This document shows, one piece after another, positions 9,590-20,330 of a stretch of DNA of 64,000 nt. The notes below the pieces were generated by a model. It was given only the letters and a program-made list of their open reading frames with translations, was not told where the DNA came from and did not search any database. A program made the position numbers and the translations under genes. Numbering within the stretch: the stretch's first letter is position 1; each line of letters opens with the position of its first letter. The stretch spans positions 57,432,096-57,496,095 of the forward strand of contig OY743177.1 in the NCBI GenBank assembly GCA_963555705.1, read 5' to 3'. Source of the stretch: Ligustrum vulgare. Taxonomy: Eukaryota; Streptophyta; Magnoliopsida; Lamiales; Oleaceae.

Positions 9590-10690
9590 CCGACTATTAG
9601 GCCTTTGTGAAATTACCCCCTAAATCTACATGTGTCTCTTTTTCCAAGTAATCCATTTTGTTGACTTCATTTTGCAGATCAAGTTCTAGGCCGAATACAA
9701 CCATCTTGTCCTCCAATAATGCAAGTGTTTCTTCATTTTTCATCCTTCGTCCAAACTTATTTGTATAGACCATTAATTTGGTCAAAATGTTTTACGGTTG
9801 ATCTTGCATTACGCCTCTTTGATAATTTTCTTGCCAATTACTGGCTCTTCAAAGACCACTAGGTTTGGCCTTATTTGGATAAACAACCTTGTAAAGGCCT
9901 CCACTGAATATGGCTCTTCATTTCGTGCTACTACTCTTGCTTCTTCTTGGACTATTTTGACTGGTCCGTAACTGCCCTTATACATGAACTGTTCTACTGA
10001 GTTGGCTTCTGTTAAGAAGGGTTAATGACTAGCTTGCACTACCTTGACATCTCCTTTGTCGTTCCAAAATACTAAGCATTGATGGAGCGATAATGGTATG
10101 CATTGATTCACATGTATCTAGTCTCTTCCCAATAGTATATTATAACTAGTAGGACCATCTTTGATGAAGAAAGTTGCAGTCTTCTTCGTACTTCCCACTA
10201 TTATTTCTAAAAGTATCATTCCCTTTGCTGAAGTTTCTCGTCCATTGAAATATGTTAACACAACCTCGGTAGGAATTATATCCGTGTCCCCCTTAGCAAA
10301 TTTCTTCAACATCCTGTATGGGATTGTGTTGATGACTGCTCCATTATCAATGAGTACTTTTGAAGCTGGGATGCATCAATTGAGGCCGTTATGTACAGAT
10401 GTCTTAGGTGCTTAGTCAAATTCATAGAAGGTTTCCTGAACATTACATTCTTTATTGACTTAACTTCCACCTTCTGTTTTCCTTTTTGCAATTCGTCTTT
10501 GTTGGATATATCTACCTGCAATATATCTTCGCTTTGGGCTTCACCAACTTTTTCTGCTTCTGTAAAACTTCATGACGTTTCTCCCCAACATGTAGGTGGA
10601 GGGAAGATCTTTGGTGGCGATCCATACTTTTTAGCATGTGGTACTCTCTTCTTCCTTTTACGTGCTCCATATAAAACCAAGTAGTCGAAC
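9590..10690 (-). pseudogene. Ty3/gypsy gag-protease region relic
   Basis: Reading the minus strand, the segment from 10390 down to 10118 encodes a retropepsin-like domain. It contains KVLIDNGAVINTIP (active-site triplet DNG instead of the usual DS/TG) in one frame, then IIPTEVVLTYFNGRETSAKGMILLEIIVG and a tail ending TSYNILLGRD. This is the arrangement in Tat/Athila-type plant gypsy polyproteins. A frameshift separates the active-site segment from the rest. Downstream, 9785-9597 has a short segment ending THVDLGGNFTKA that fits the protease-RT linker. Upstream, 10690-10420 is lysine-rich. No LTRs were found around it, so it is an isolated old fragment. Confidence 0.7.
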
Positions 10691-10924
10691 TATCGCTTAG
10701 GTGGTTCGCCCAATAATCCTACTGCTATATTACCTTCTTGATATCACTGCTTGAGAAGTTTGCTACTTGATAATTCTCTCGTCCTGTACTCTGCTTCTAA
10801 GTCCAGTTCTTCTTCTACATCAATCATCATCTAGGTCACATGCTTTATCAAATAATGAGATCACTGGGGCTTAGGGGGCTGAACAATGTGACAAGAAAAT
10901 GCGTAGAGCGACCCAATTTTTTTA

Positions 10925-11095
10925 AGAGTCTATTTGGTTTTTTTTTTAAAAATATTTATAAATAAAAATGTGTTATTTTCTAGATAATATGTGGTTAAAA
11001 AGTGATTTGAAAAAAAAATGTATAACTAAAAATTGATTTTAAAAAATATTTTATATAAAAACTTGTTTATAAGCAAATTTACCAAATTGAGGATA
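10925..11095. repeat. MITE-like repeat with TTTGGTAAA-type ends
   Basis: The left part TCTATTTGGTTTTTT...ATTTATAAAT and the right part GTTTATAAGCAAATTTACCAAATTGAG are imperfect inverted copies of each other. The structure resembles 29898-30093. The target duplication is not clear. Confidence 0.4.
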
Positions 11096-11498
11096 ATAAT
11101 AAGTGGGAATTACACCCTCACATTCTTTTTAAGATCCAAATTAAAAAATCAAATATTAAACTTATCAATTCAAAATTCAGATTTTAATTATATTTCTTAT
11201 ATTATTATTTTTAATTTTCCAATTGATTGATAACTACCATTATTATGGACCCCAATAAATAATCCACTAAACCTCCCACGTAATTAAGCTGAATTAACCT
11301 ACCCTAAACCTCCTCAATAGTGGTGCTTAGGTCATGGTTTTGTTGTGCGGTGGTGGTGGAGAATCAGATTGGACGACTAAAATGTTTGAATAACGTGTCT
11401 GTAAAGAGCATGATAGATTACGACGACGAGGAGCATGAAAAGAAAGTGAATCGAATTCCTCCACCACAACCCCACTCCACTACCTCTCTTCCGATCTA
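11096..11498. other. No supported gene
   Basis: Contains a 67-codon ORF (11320-11523) with no recognised domain. It may be a chance frame leading into the GTGG-rich tract. Confidence 0.4.
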
Positions 11499-11960
11499 TT
11501 GTTCTTTTGCATTTTTGGAATAATTTTTGTTTGTGGTGATGTTGACGTGGTGCTATTCAGTGGTGCTTTGGTGGTGTCGTGGTGCTCTGGTGTGCTGTTT
11601 TGTTGTGTGGTGGTGGTTGTGGAAATGAAGCGGTATGTTTTATGGTGGATGAGGCAGTGGTGCTTTTGTTGTGTCGTGGTTTGTGGTTTGGTACTGTGGT
11701 GTGGTATGCAGTGGTGGTGGTGGTGGTGAGGTGACGGGTGCAGGTATTTGGGTGGCAATGTATGTGATTGTGATTGTTGTGGCGATGCCGGTGGGGTTTG
11801 GTGGTGGTGATGGTGGCACTAACAGTGGTCGATAGTGAGATGGTGCTAGCAGCGTGACATTGAGGGTAGCAGTTCGGTGGTTGGTGGAGGTAGAGGTGGG
11901 AGCAAGTGTAAGTGGGCGGGGAGGGCGGGGCGGGGCGTGGCGTGGGGCGGGGTGATGAAA
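11499..11960 (+). repeat. GTGG/GGT-rich low-complexity tract ending in a G-run cluster
   Basis: Roughly 460 bp in which the plus strand is made mostly of GTGGT, TGG and GGT words, a striking strand asymmetry. It ends in a dense G-run block at 11913-11952 (GGGCGGGGAGGGCGGGG and following runs). The minus-strand 170-codon ORF through it is a Thr/His/Pro-rich translation of the repeat, not a gene. Confidence 0.8.
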
Positions 11961-11989
11961 AAGCAGTCTGCGTCCTTAGTAGATAGTTG

Positions 11990-12490
11990 TGACCATTTAT
12001 TTGAAAAGTTTGTGACTTGAAAATTAATTGTGACATATAAATTTTGTTGTTTGCGTGAGTTGTGATCAATTAAATTTATAATTTGTGACTTAAAAGTGAG
12101 TTGTGACTAATTAAATTTATAACTTGTGACCTAAAAGTGAGTTGTGACCATTTAATTTATTACTTGTGATTAATAAATAATACGTGACCTAAAAAGTTTT
12201 GAGATCGTGACTAAATTTATAATTATGACCAATTAATTTGTAAATTGTAACTGAAAAATATGTCGTGACCCATAATATATGTTTGTAACCCGAAAAAAAT
12301 TATGACTTATGATATTTTTGATTTGTGACCAATAAAGAAATTTTGACTCATGATTTGTTAAGTTGTGACCAATTAATTCGAGATTTGCGGTCGAGAAAAA
12401 ATTACCTATAATATTCGACATTTTTGACCGAAAACTAAGTTTTGACCAAACAAATTTGTGACCGTGACCATAAATTTATATTATTGTGAC
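11990..12490 (+). repeat. Degenerate TTGTGACC minisatellite, ~41-bp period
   Basis: Repeated TTGTGACC/TTGTGACT words. The clearest units start at 12061, 12102 and 12143, giving a 41-bp period (TGTGACTAATTAAATTTATA then ACTTGTGACCTAAAAGTGAGT). Decayed units continue to about 12490. Confidence 0.75.
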
Positions 12491-12639
12491 TTTAGTCCAT
12501 TTAAACAATAAATAATACTTAATTAATTAAATAATTAATTACTAATTAATTATGACATGATTTTTAAATTAAAATCTTAAGTTTGAAAATGTGTATTTCA
12601 AAAATCTTAGTTATATTTTCTTCTCAATAACAATTGTAA

Positions 12640-12858
12640 GAGCATCCACGATGAATGTGTTAAATTATTTGTTAGTATCATATGTTAACTAAAAGTAATT
12701 TTATGTCTACATTGAATATATTAACTTGTTTGCTAAAAAATCTTGTAAGCATGTATTGTTAACTTGCTTGCTAAAATTAAAAAATATTTTAACAGTTGAT
12801 ATAATAATTTGTGCAAGAAACAAGAGAGAAAAATATTAAATAAAAATTGTGGATGCTC
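12640..12858. mobile_element. 219-bp MITE, probable PIF/Harbinger type
   Basis: Terminal inverted repeats GAGCATCCAC and GTGGATGCTC, flanked on both sides by TAA (12637-12639 and 12859-12861). A 3-bp TAA duplication and this terminus are typical of Tourist/Harbinger-like plant MITEs. No coding capacity. Confidence 0.75.
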
Positions 12859-12910
12859 TAATATTCGTAAAGTTGGTGGTATATGATAGGCCATAAATGT
12901 CAACTGGAAA

Positions 12911-13018
12911 ATATGGTGGGAAACGGGAGGAGAGGAAAAATAATTTTTTTTATTAGGCCAAAATATATGGTGGGAAACGGGAGGAGAGGAAAAATAATTT
13001 TTTTTATTAGGCCAAATT
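12911..13018. repeat. 54-bp tandem duplication
   Basis: Two near-perfect copies starting at 12911 and 12965, each containing GGTGGGAAACGGGAGGAGAG and a T-run followed by ATTAGGCCAAA. Confidence 0.9.
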
Positions 13019-13023
13019 ATTTG

Positions 13024-13078
13024 AAAATAGTGTGTTGATTAAATTGCTCTCTCTCTCTCTCAAAATAGTGTGTTGATT

Positions 13079-13143
<65 letters not shown>
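13024..13143. repeat. (CT)n microsatellite with duplicated flank
   Basis: The segment AAAATAGTGTGTTGATTAA occurs at 13024-13042 and 13062-13080. Each copy leads into CT repeats, a short one at 13047-13061 and a long one of about 63 bp at 13081-13143. Confidence 0.95.
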
Positions 13144-13148
<5 letters not shown>

Positions 13149-15474
13149 CGCGATCAAAGAATTTATATTTTGTGTTCTAAACAATGAAGTATAAAATAAA
13201 ATCATTCATATTATACATATATGATTATAAAGTATTATAAATAATACATTATTATTTAAGATAGATAATTATAAGGTAGATTAAGGATATTAGTACTAAA
13301 TCATTGATTATAAAGTATTATAAATATATGAAAATTACTCATTTACTTATTTATTCATTAACTTGTGAGTAAATTTATAATTTGTATTTTCAGTTTTTTC
13401 CAACTAACTTTCCGTACATCAAGACGTTTTATAAAACAAAATGCCTATATTGAGCAAAAACTAGAGACGACATTGAAAATATGTTTCAACCACAAAAATA
13501 AATTATTTTCTTATCAGATTTGAAAAACTCAAATGTTTCATTTTTTTATTCATTTAACTATGTTCATCAAATTAAGTGAAAATCGAATACTTATTTATCA
13601 ATAAATATGTTTAATAACTTACATTTATTGCACTTTAGTAAAAGAAAAATTATTTTTCTTCAAAGTGACTCTCATATTAGCGCTCAAATAAATAATTCAC
13701 TCTATTTTTATTGTTCAAAAAATTATTGGTTTAAATCGTATTTATTTTAATTCAACTCATAACTTGTCAATTATTCATCATGTTAGTTATTTTAATCCAG
13801 TTTATACTATTTTTGTGAGATTATCTTATTTCAACTATAACATTATCAAAATCTCATATTCGATAAAAATTGTATGTCTATTTTTAACTGAGATATTGAG
13901 GAAATGACAAAAAAATGAAGTTAGATAAACTAAGAGCATAAACTTCAAGTGCCAACTTATTATTAGAAAAGTTATAATTCATTTTTAAGCATTGAATATG
14001 ATTAATATTAAAAGTTTGAGTTGATTTAGGTTTAACGTTGTAACGATTCAATTATAAGAATCGTATAAACATAGGTATTAAATTAGAATGTGGTAAAAGA
14101 TTAAAAAAAGTTGTCAATAAACATGTTTTATTAGTTATATGCATTGAAGAAAAGGATATTATCGAAAGTTTAATTTATTGTTTAATTAAATCAAATTTAA
14201 TTGAGAAGTCACTCAAATTTAAGTAGAAACAAACAGGATCATGAGAAAGTTGGTGAGCAACTTATTGATCAGATCAGTTGGGAACTAGCTAGAGCCATAC
14301 ATATATAAATATTACCTTCGAGACTCATTTGAATGATGTCAAATTAAACTTATGTGTTTAACAAATTGTCCTGGTTTGAAACCCATTTTTCACAAATAAT
14401 GCATTCTGCAATTGTGAAATTTGGAAAATGTGTATTTAAAAGTAAACAAGTTTTTTGAGTTTACGTGTGTGTGTGTGTATATATATATATTTTTATTTTT
14501 ATTTTTTTTGATAAAATGTGTAATTAAATATGAGTTTTGGAGAAAATAAGTTTTTGAATAATGAATATCAAATAAGGACAATTATGTCACTTCTATCATT
14601 TTATGTGGGAAACTTGGTTGAAGTGTCTTATACGCGAAAGTCAAATGATTTTTATCAATACATAGTATCACAAATTTTCATAGTTAGTCCACGTTCATTA
14701 CAAATTAAAATTTAGATTTTAATCTAAGTTAAATTCAACAATCAATCTCAATCACATATTTCATAAGATCCAACTTTTCAACCACATATTTTATCAATTT
14801 TATTAAAATTTAATAAAAAACTGATTCTAATATCTACCAAACAATGACTTAAATCATTATGTTAGACGAAAAAAGTTTCTATAATTGTTTAATATAATCC
14901 TCAAGTTCGTTGTCAAATGCAAACTCCCTAGTTATTTTAGGATATAAAGATATCAACAATATTCTCAGTTCTATTAAACTAGTAGATGAATTCTTGCTCA
15001 ACTTATATTCATGACATTTGAGATTTTAGCTAGATCTCCAAAAATCAAATATAGTCAATTGATCAAACATATGCAATGAGTGGAAGAGGGAAGAGCCATT
15101 AGGGGCATATCATTGAAGTCCTCTTTTCATAACAAAACAATTAATGATCAATTAATATTATTATCCAATAAAAGTGAGGTTCTCAACCGTTTCCATTGAA
15201 GTCCTCAATTTTGTTTCTTACAAAGTTGAAGTCAAACGATGTATATCCACAATGGTAGGCGAAAAGTAACACGAAATTTAAGTGATGAGCCATTTTATTT
15301 TGATCTCTTAATCCTAGACCTACAAATAAAGCACATTTAGTCAAAACATTCTAGAACTTTTATTACAATCGATCCATAATTAGTACCTTTTCAGACCGGG
15401 TTAAGTATCTCGAAGTTGTTACCCAAGGCATGGGCACATGCACGTTTGAGCCTTTGTTTTATTTTAAGTAGTAT
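13144..15474. other. Long AT-rich stretch without genes
   Basis: No ORF of note. Contains a (GT)n(AT)n microsatellite at about 14465-14490. The segment 14700-14860 (CAATCACATATTTCATAAGATCC and after) resembles 31530-31620, so both are probably decayed members of one MITE family. Confidence 0.5.
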
Positions 15475-15870
15475 TTCATTGGTGCGATACTGAAAGTTAT
15501 TATCTTCTATATCGATTTCAATAAGTATTCGTAAATTTTTTTTGCTTATACATAATAAACACATATAAATGCATAAAAAAGAATTCTCTATTACAATAAT
15601 TATTAGAATTTAAAAAATAACACAAGTTTTTCAAATTATTAAAAAAATCTTTGAATAATAAAAGTCAATTTATATATTTAAATAATAAATTATTATTGAT
15701 TTCAATAATTTTTATGAATTATTAATAACTTCATTGAAAATGTAAATTTAGTAGTTTTTTAATGGTATATCACATTTGATGTAATATTATGTGTACAAAT
15801 ATTGATGCATGTGAAATGTATTAACATATTTCTCATAACTTCTACATTTGCCTCTTATATTTAACATACA
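15475..15870. repeat. Copy 1 of a diverged ~400-bp dispersed repeat
   Basis: Starts near ATTGGTGCGATACTGAAAG. It shares the run TTTGATGTAATATTATGTGT and ACAAATATTGATGCATG with copy 2 at 17565-17910, in the same orientation. The two copies bracket solo LTR S2. The family is unidentified. Confidence 0.55.
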
Positions 15871-16301
15871 TTTAAATTTTCATTAAAAAAATCAATCACA
15901 ATAATTAAAAAAGAAATAGTCAAAATATTTGAATTTAACCAATTAAACTTTCTTTGCAAAAATAAATAGTCAAAATAATAATTTTGAAAATCTCGTGATT
16001 ATCATGATACGACAACCAATTAAAGTTATAGATTGCAAAATTATACCCTATAATTTTAAAAAATTAATAAAATTAAGAATGATTAAAAAATATTAATTAT
16101 TCTATTAATATTATTAACTAAAAAAAAAAAAATCAAAGCATTAACTCTTCAATATCAACATTCATTCAATAAATTTTTTATAAATTATTTATAAACAACA
16201 CATTTTTCAACCCACTTTTTTATCACATATTTTTTCAAAACTATTTTTCAATCACACATTTTACCTTTAAACAAAAATATAGTTGCTGAACAGAGGCTTA
16301 A

Positions 16302-17178
16302 TGATGCAAACCACGTAAAAATTGTAGTTACGCAACCCACAAATTATCGGCATCGACCCAAGAACGTCAAAGAATCACGATTTCGAGATTGATTTAAATT
16401 AATTGAACCAAGCAATCAACACAATCAATAGATATGCTGACCTCTTTATCACAATGAAAATAAATATCACCCAAGATTTGAACAAACAAGATTAACTCGC
16501 AAGTTCGGATTTTATTCAATAAAGAATAAGGTTTGAAAGCAAATTTCCTCTCAATAATAATATCAAAGTTGTGTATGAATAATGAAAATTACATTCCTAT
16601 AAATAGGGTCAAAAACTAGGTTAAGAGATTTAATTATACTAGGAAACAACTAGCTAAAAATAAGGAAATAAAAATTAACCTAAAATTACGCGTATATGTT
16701 TTTACGGCCGTGACCCTTCCCTTTACGGCCGTAACTTGGTTTCTGTTTAATAGTTACGGCCGTGACATAATTATTTACGATCGTAATTCTTATTTCTGAA
16801 AATCTCGTTCTTTAACCCGAGGCTTCATTACCGCCATGATAAAAGCTTCTTACAGCCGTAAGTCCAATTTCTTCAATTTCTCAATTTTCAGCAGTGAGCT
16901 CTTCACGGCCGTAAGAATTACGGGTTACGGCCGTGAATTTTAAAACTTTGCAATTTTCTTCGACGGCTTGAATGATGTTGATCCACTCATCGTTTTGGCT
17001 CGGTCCCAACATGGAACTTGCTTCTTTTGATGACACGAACATTGTTTTGACAATTGTTTCTTGAACTAACTTGTCCATTGCTTCATTGGCCCTCTTTGTT
17101 TGCAATCGAGTCATCGGTCCTCCTTTGATCTTCAACGGATCTTTGTGCGGGCTTGTATCCGTGGCCTGGATCACATCA
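16302..17178 (-). mobile_element. Solo LTR S2 (Ty3/gypsy), minus strand
   Basis: 877 bp. On the minus strand it begins TGATGTGATCC (17178) and ends GGTTTGCATCA (16302), with a perfect 5-bp duplication CTTAA at 16297-16301 and 17179-17183. A TATA-region element lies at 16597-16608. About eight variants of TTACGGCCGTAA lie upstream of it (16701-16936 on the plus strand). The U3 end encodes the C-terminal tail of a gypsy polyprotein, which supports the gypsy assignment. Confidence 0.88.
16881..17174 (-). pseudogene. Gypsy polyprotein C-terminal tail encoded in the LTR
   Basis: A 97-codon open frame beginning MIQATDTSPHKDP and containing GGPMTRLQTKRANEAMDKLV. The motif GPMTR followed by KR..EA...LVQ is a recognisable tail of many plant Ty3/gypsy pol proteins, after the integrase. 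Here the frame starts essentially at the LTR border, so in the parent element the pol ORF must have run into its own 3' LTR. Without the internal region it is a leftover, not a gene. Confidence 0.7.
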
Positions 17179-17564
17179 CTTAATTTATTAAAATATTTAA
17201 TAATAATAATAAAAAAATTATTTTAGAAAATATGATTTGTAATATTAAAGATAACAAATGATTTGACCATTAATAATTAAAATACAATTTAATTATTGAT
17301 GGCTACACATAAGATTTATAATATTAAGAACAACAAATAAATAAAAAATCAATGATTAAATAATAATTTTAATACTGATAATTAAAAATATTGATTGAAC
17401 TCATTCAATATTAATGTTAATAATAAAAATAATAATTATAACCAAAATATTCAAATAACAATAACATCATATTAATTATTTACTATAATACTAAAACATA
17501 AAGATTAAAGAATTTAAGAATTAAATTCTGCCAAACTATCATTCTTTTATTTATATATAGTATA

Positions 17565-17910
17565 TATTTTCACCAGTGCGATGAACTGAAATTGCTATCC
17601 GCAATATATATAAATATATATAAGCATTCATAAAATTTAATGATTATACATGATTAACACAAATACAAAAGAGACAAAAATAATTTTTTTATTACAACAA
17701 TTATTAAAACTTAAAAACAACATAAATAATCCAAATTATCGAAAATTTTATTGAATGATAAATACAAATTCTTTAGTTTTTTAATTGTATGTATGTATAT
17801 CATGTTAGATGTAATATTATGAGTACAAATATTGATACTTGTTCAAGATATTAATATATTTATTATAATTTCTGCATTTGCCTTACATATTTAATTTTTT
17901 CTCGATTTTC
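17565..17910. repeat. Copy 2 of the diverged ~400-bp dispersed repeat
   Basis: Starts near CACCAGTGCGATG and shares TTAGATGTAATATTATGAGT and ACAAATATTGATACTTG with copy 1 (15475-15870). Confidence 0.55.
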
Positions 17911-18442
17911 GTTCAAAAATCACATTGAACTATAAATATGTATTTTATCTTAACTCATCAAATATACGACAATTGAAAAATATTGAAGATCAAAAAATTA
18001 TTATATTATATAATCTTTGCACAATTATTAAAATTAAAAATTATTAAAAAAATAGTAACCATTATTTGGTATTTACCATAAAATAATATTAGTACTTATA
18101 TAATAAATGTCATTAATTTACAACATGTGTTCACATCAAATCACTTACTCATAACATGCGTGCACACAAAATCACTTCCTTATTTTTATATATGTATAGA
18201 TTTCTCAGCATTTTCTAGATGATTTTTTATTTTTTTATTATTATTAGTTTTTTTGGTACTCTCACCACAATTTTAATTTTTTCTTTGCAATTTAATCACA
18301 CTCAGAGGCTACCTTTTCTCATCGTAAGTTAACTTTTTTTTTTTTTTCCCCCGAATTCTTATCTTCAACATTTCATTAATTGACATCTCTCATCATTGAT
18401 TATGCATAGTATCAAAATATTCTGTTCTTGTGTTTTGAAATA
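17911..18442. other. AT-rich, no gene seen
   Basis: No coding or repeat structure recognised beyond a short near-repeat of CATCAAATCACTTACTC-type sequence near 18135-18175. Confidence 0.5.
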
Positions 18443-18595
18443 AGAACAATTATATTGTCGCATTCTATATTATTACACTGTACAAGTATCATAAGAACAA
18501 TTATATTGTCGCAGTCTATATTATTACACTGTACAAGTATCATAGGAACAATTATATTGTCGCATTCTATATTATTACACTGTACAATTATCAGA
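18443..18595. repeat. Three 51-bp tandem repeats
   Basis: Units starting at 18443, 18494 and 18545, each with AACAATATATTGTCGCA-like core and TATTATTACACTGTACAA. There are only a few mismatches. 51 is a multiple of three, so frames stay open on both strands (18412-18655). That explains the paired ORFs without a gene. Confidence 0.92.
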
Positions 18596-18994
18596 CAGAC
18601 CGGTGTTCCAAGTTTCATTCCAAAATTAAAATTTCGGAATTTCGGAAAATTTTGAAAATTTCCAATATTTAATATTTTATCAACATTTATAATAATTTTA
18701 AATAGATAAAAATGGAAATTCGGGGAATTGAATGTATGAAATTAAATGAGTTCAAAATTTCAACTAGTAAAAAATTATAATTTAAGTTACAAACAACAAA
18801 AGATAACAAAATAACAACATAATAATTAAAAATAAAATTAAATAAGGATAACAATGCTACAATTCTTACATTTTTATCCTAAAACTCTGTGTAAATCTAA
18901 CATTTTTGCTTCAAGAAATTACTTTCTTGTAAACAAACATTACCACGCTCCAAAGTTAAAATTTGATGATCACACAAAAAGTGAATAAGTAAAA
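18596..18994. other. AT-rich spacer, no gene seen
   Basis: Short palindromic AAATTTCGGAATTTCGG-type stretch near 18630; otherwise featureless. It ends in the target site CAAAC (18995-18999) of the SIRE element. Confidence 0.5.
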
Positions 18995-18999
18995 CAAAC

Positions 19000-19908
19000 T
19001 GAAAAATTTAAAGTTGTCTAAATTTTATTTTTAAACGAACAAACTGTTATAAATAAGTCTGGACAGTAACAAATTAATAGTGAATCGTTAAGGTTTGTTT
19101 TAGCGCATGACCAGATGAATTTTGCTAATGCAGATTCGTCTGGATAGTAAAACGTAAACAGACAGTATAAACTATGTAAAACTGTAAAGAGACAAGAACA
19201 CAATATTTGAGTTTAACGTGGGAAAAACCTAACAGGGAAAACCCACGTGCCCACACCCTGGGGACAAAAATCAATCACTATTTTAAGAAAAATGTTTACA
19301 CAGATCAATCTAAGTTACAGGATAAAGCTACGCATAGACTTATCATACATCCAAGAAATAAATCACTCTCTGATCCTTCTATAGCGTGAAGTATGAGCTG
19401 ACGTCTCAGCACTCTTCAATAGCTTTCTTTGAACTGCAACGATCTTCAGCATACTCGAACTCCCGTTCGATCTCCATCCAAACCTATCGTTTGATCTTTA
19501 GGCTGAACGTCTTTCCTTCTCTAAGTAATTGATAATCTCCTCCCAGAGAACCAACGAACCAATAATGTAGAAAGCGTGTATATTTTTGTACCACACGAAA
19601 TTTTTGATTTCAACACGTCAAGGGAAACCAATCAAGATACCAAGAATGAAATAATCAAAATACTCAACCAATCAAAAAATTATCACAATATCAATATTTC
19701 TTGATTCTAAGCAGCAAACATTATCTCCAATATTAAATGATTATCACAATCATATAGGAGATAAAAATAATATTACATTCAAGAAATATTTAAGCAATTT
19801 AATTAAACTTAATAAATTACTAAATACACGTATTTAATAATTAAATTAAATTTACTTAAATTACAAATTTGTAGAAAAATAGAAAATGCCAACTTTACTA
19901 AGTTAACA
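19000..19908 (-). repeat. 3' LTR of the SIRE element
   Basis: 909 bp, from TGTTAACTTAGT on the minus strand (19908) to AAATTTTTCA (19000). It lacks about 200 bp (29-kb-side segment around 28915-29160) and a shorter segment present in the 5' copy. Both gaps lie near short repeated words. Confidence 0.88.
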
Positions 19909-19989
19909 ATATCTTTCTTTGGCTTTTTCTATTTTTTCGAAACCTAATCATCTTTTCACAATCACAAGAAAAAGTAGAATGTAACGATC

Positions 19990-20022
19990 AAGCTCCCCCT
20001 ATAAAAAACCTCCCCCTTAAGT
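19990..20022 (-). other. Two polypurine-tract-like G-runs upstream of the 3' LTR
   Basis: On the minus strand AAGGGGGAGG is followed about 8 bases later by AGGGGGAGC. Both look like plus-strand priming tracts but lie about 80-115 bp before the LTR start. The sequence directly abutting the LTR is only A/G-rich (AAAGAAAGA). Multiple purine tracts are known from SIRE-type elements; which one primes here is inference. Confidence 0.5.
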
Positions 20023-20330
20023 TATGCATCATAAAAATCAACATATGCATGTAAAGAATGAAGAGTATCAGCACATAGGGAGCATTAAAAAGAAGTTTAC
20101 GTCAACAGTCAATAACAAAAAAAAAAAAAAAGATGATGAAAAACTACTACTCCCCCTTTTCGGAACAAAGAGGGGAAGCCATCAGTACCATATAACCTGC
20201 ATGCAGAAACCCAAACATAGGCAAAAGTCGGTTACATAAGAAATTTTTTTTAGAAAACGCAATAAAATAGCTTCAAAAACAGTGAAAATAAGCAATGTAT
20301 CTGGCAGGGGTTGTGATATGGAGAGCAGTC

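Noticed and set aside
11557..12069. 170-codon minus-strand ORF, Thr/His/Pro-rich
   Set aside because: It is the antisense translation of a GTGG/TGG low-complexity tract plus part of the TTGTGACC minisatellite; no domain and extreme composition bias.
18443..18595. CRISPR-like array
   Set aside because: Direct tandem repeats without unique spacers, in a plant genome.
18412..18655. Overlapping ORFs on both strands
   Set aside because: Produced by three 51-bp repeats (multiple of three) on both strands.
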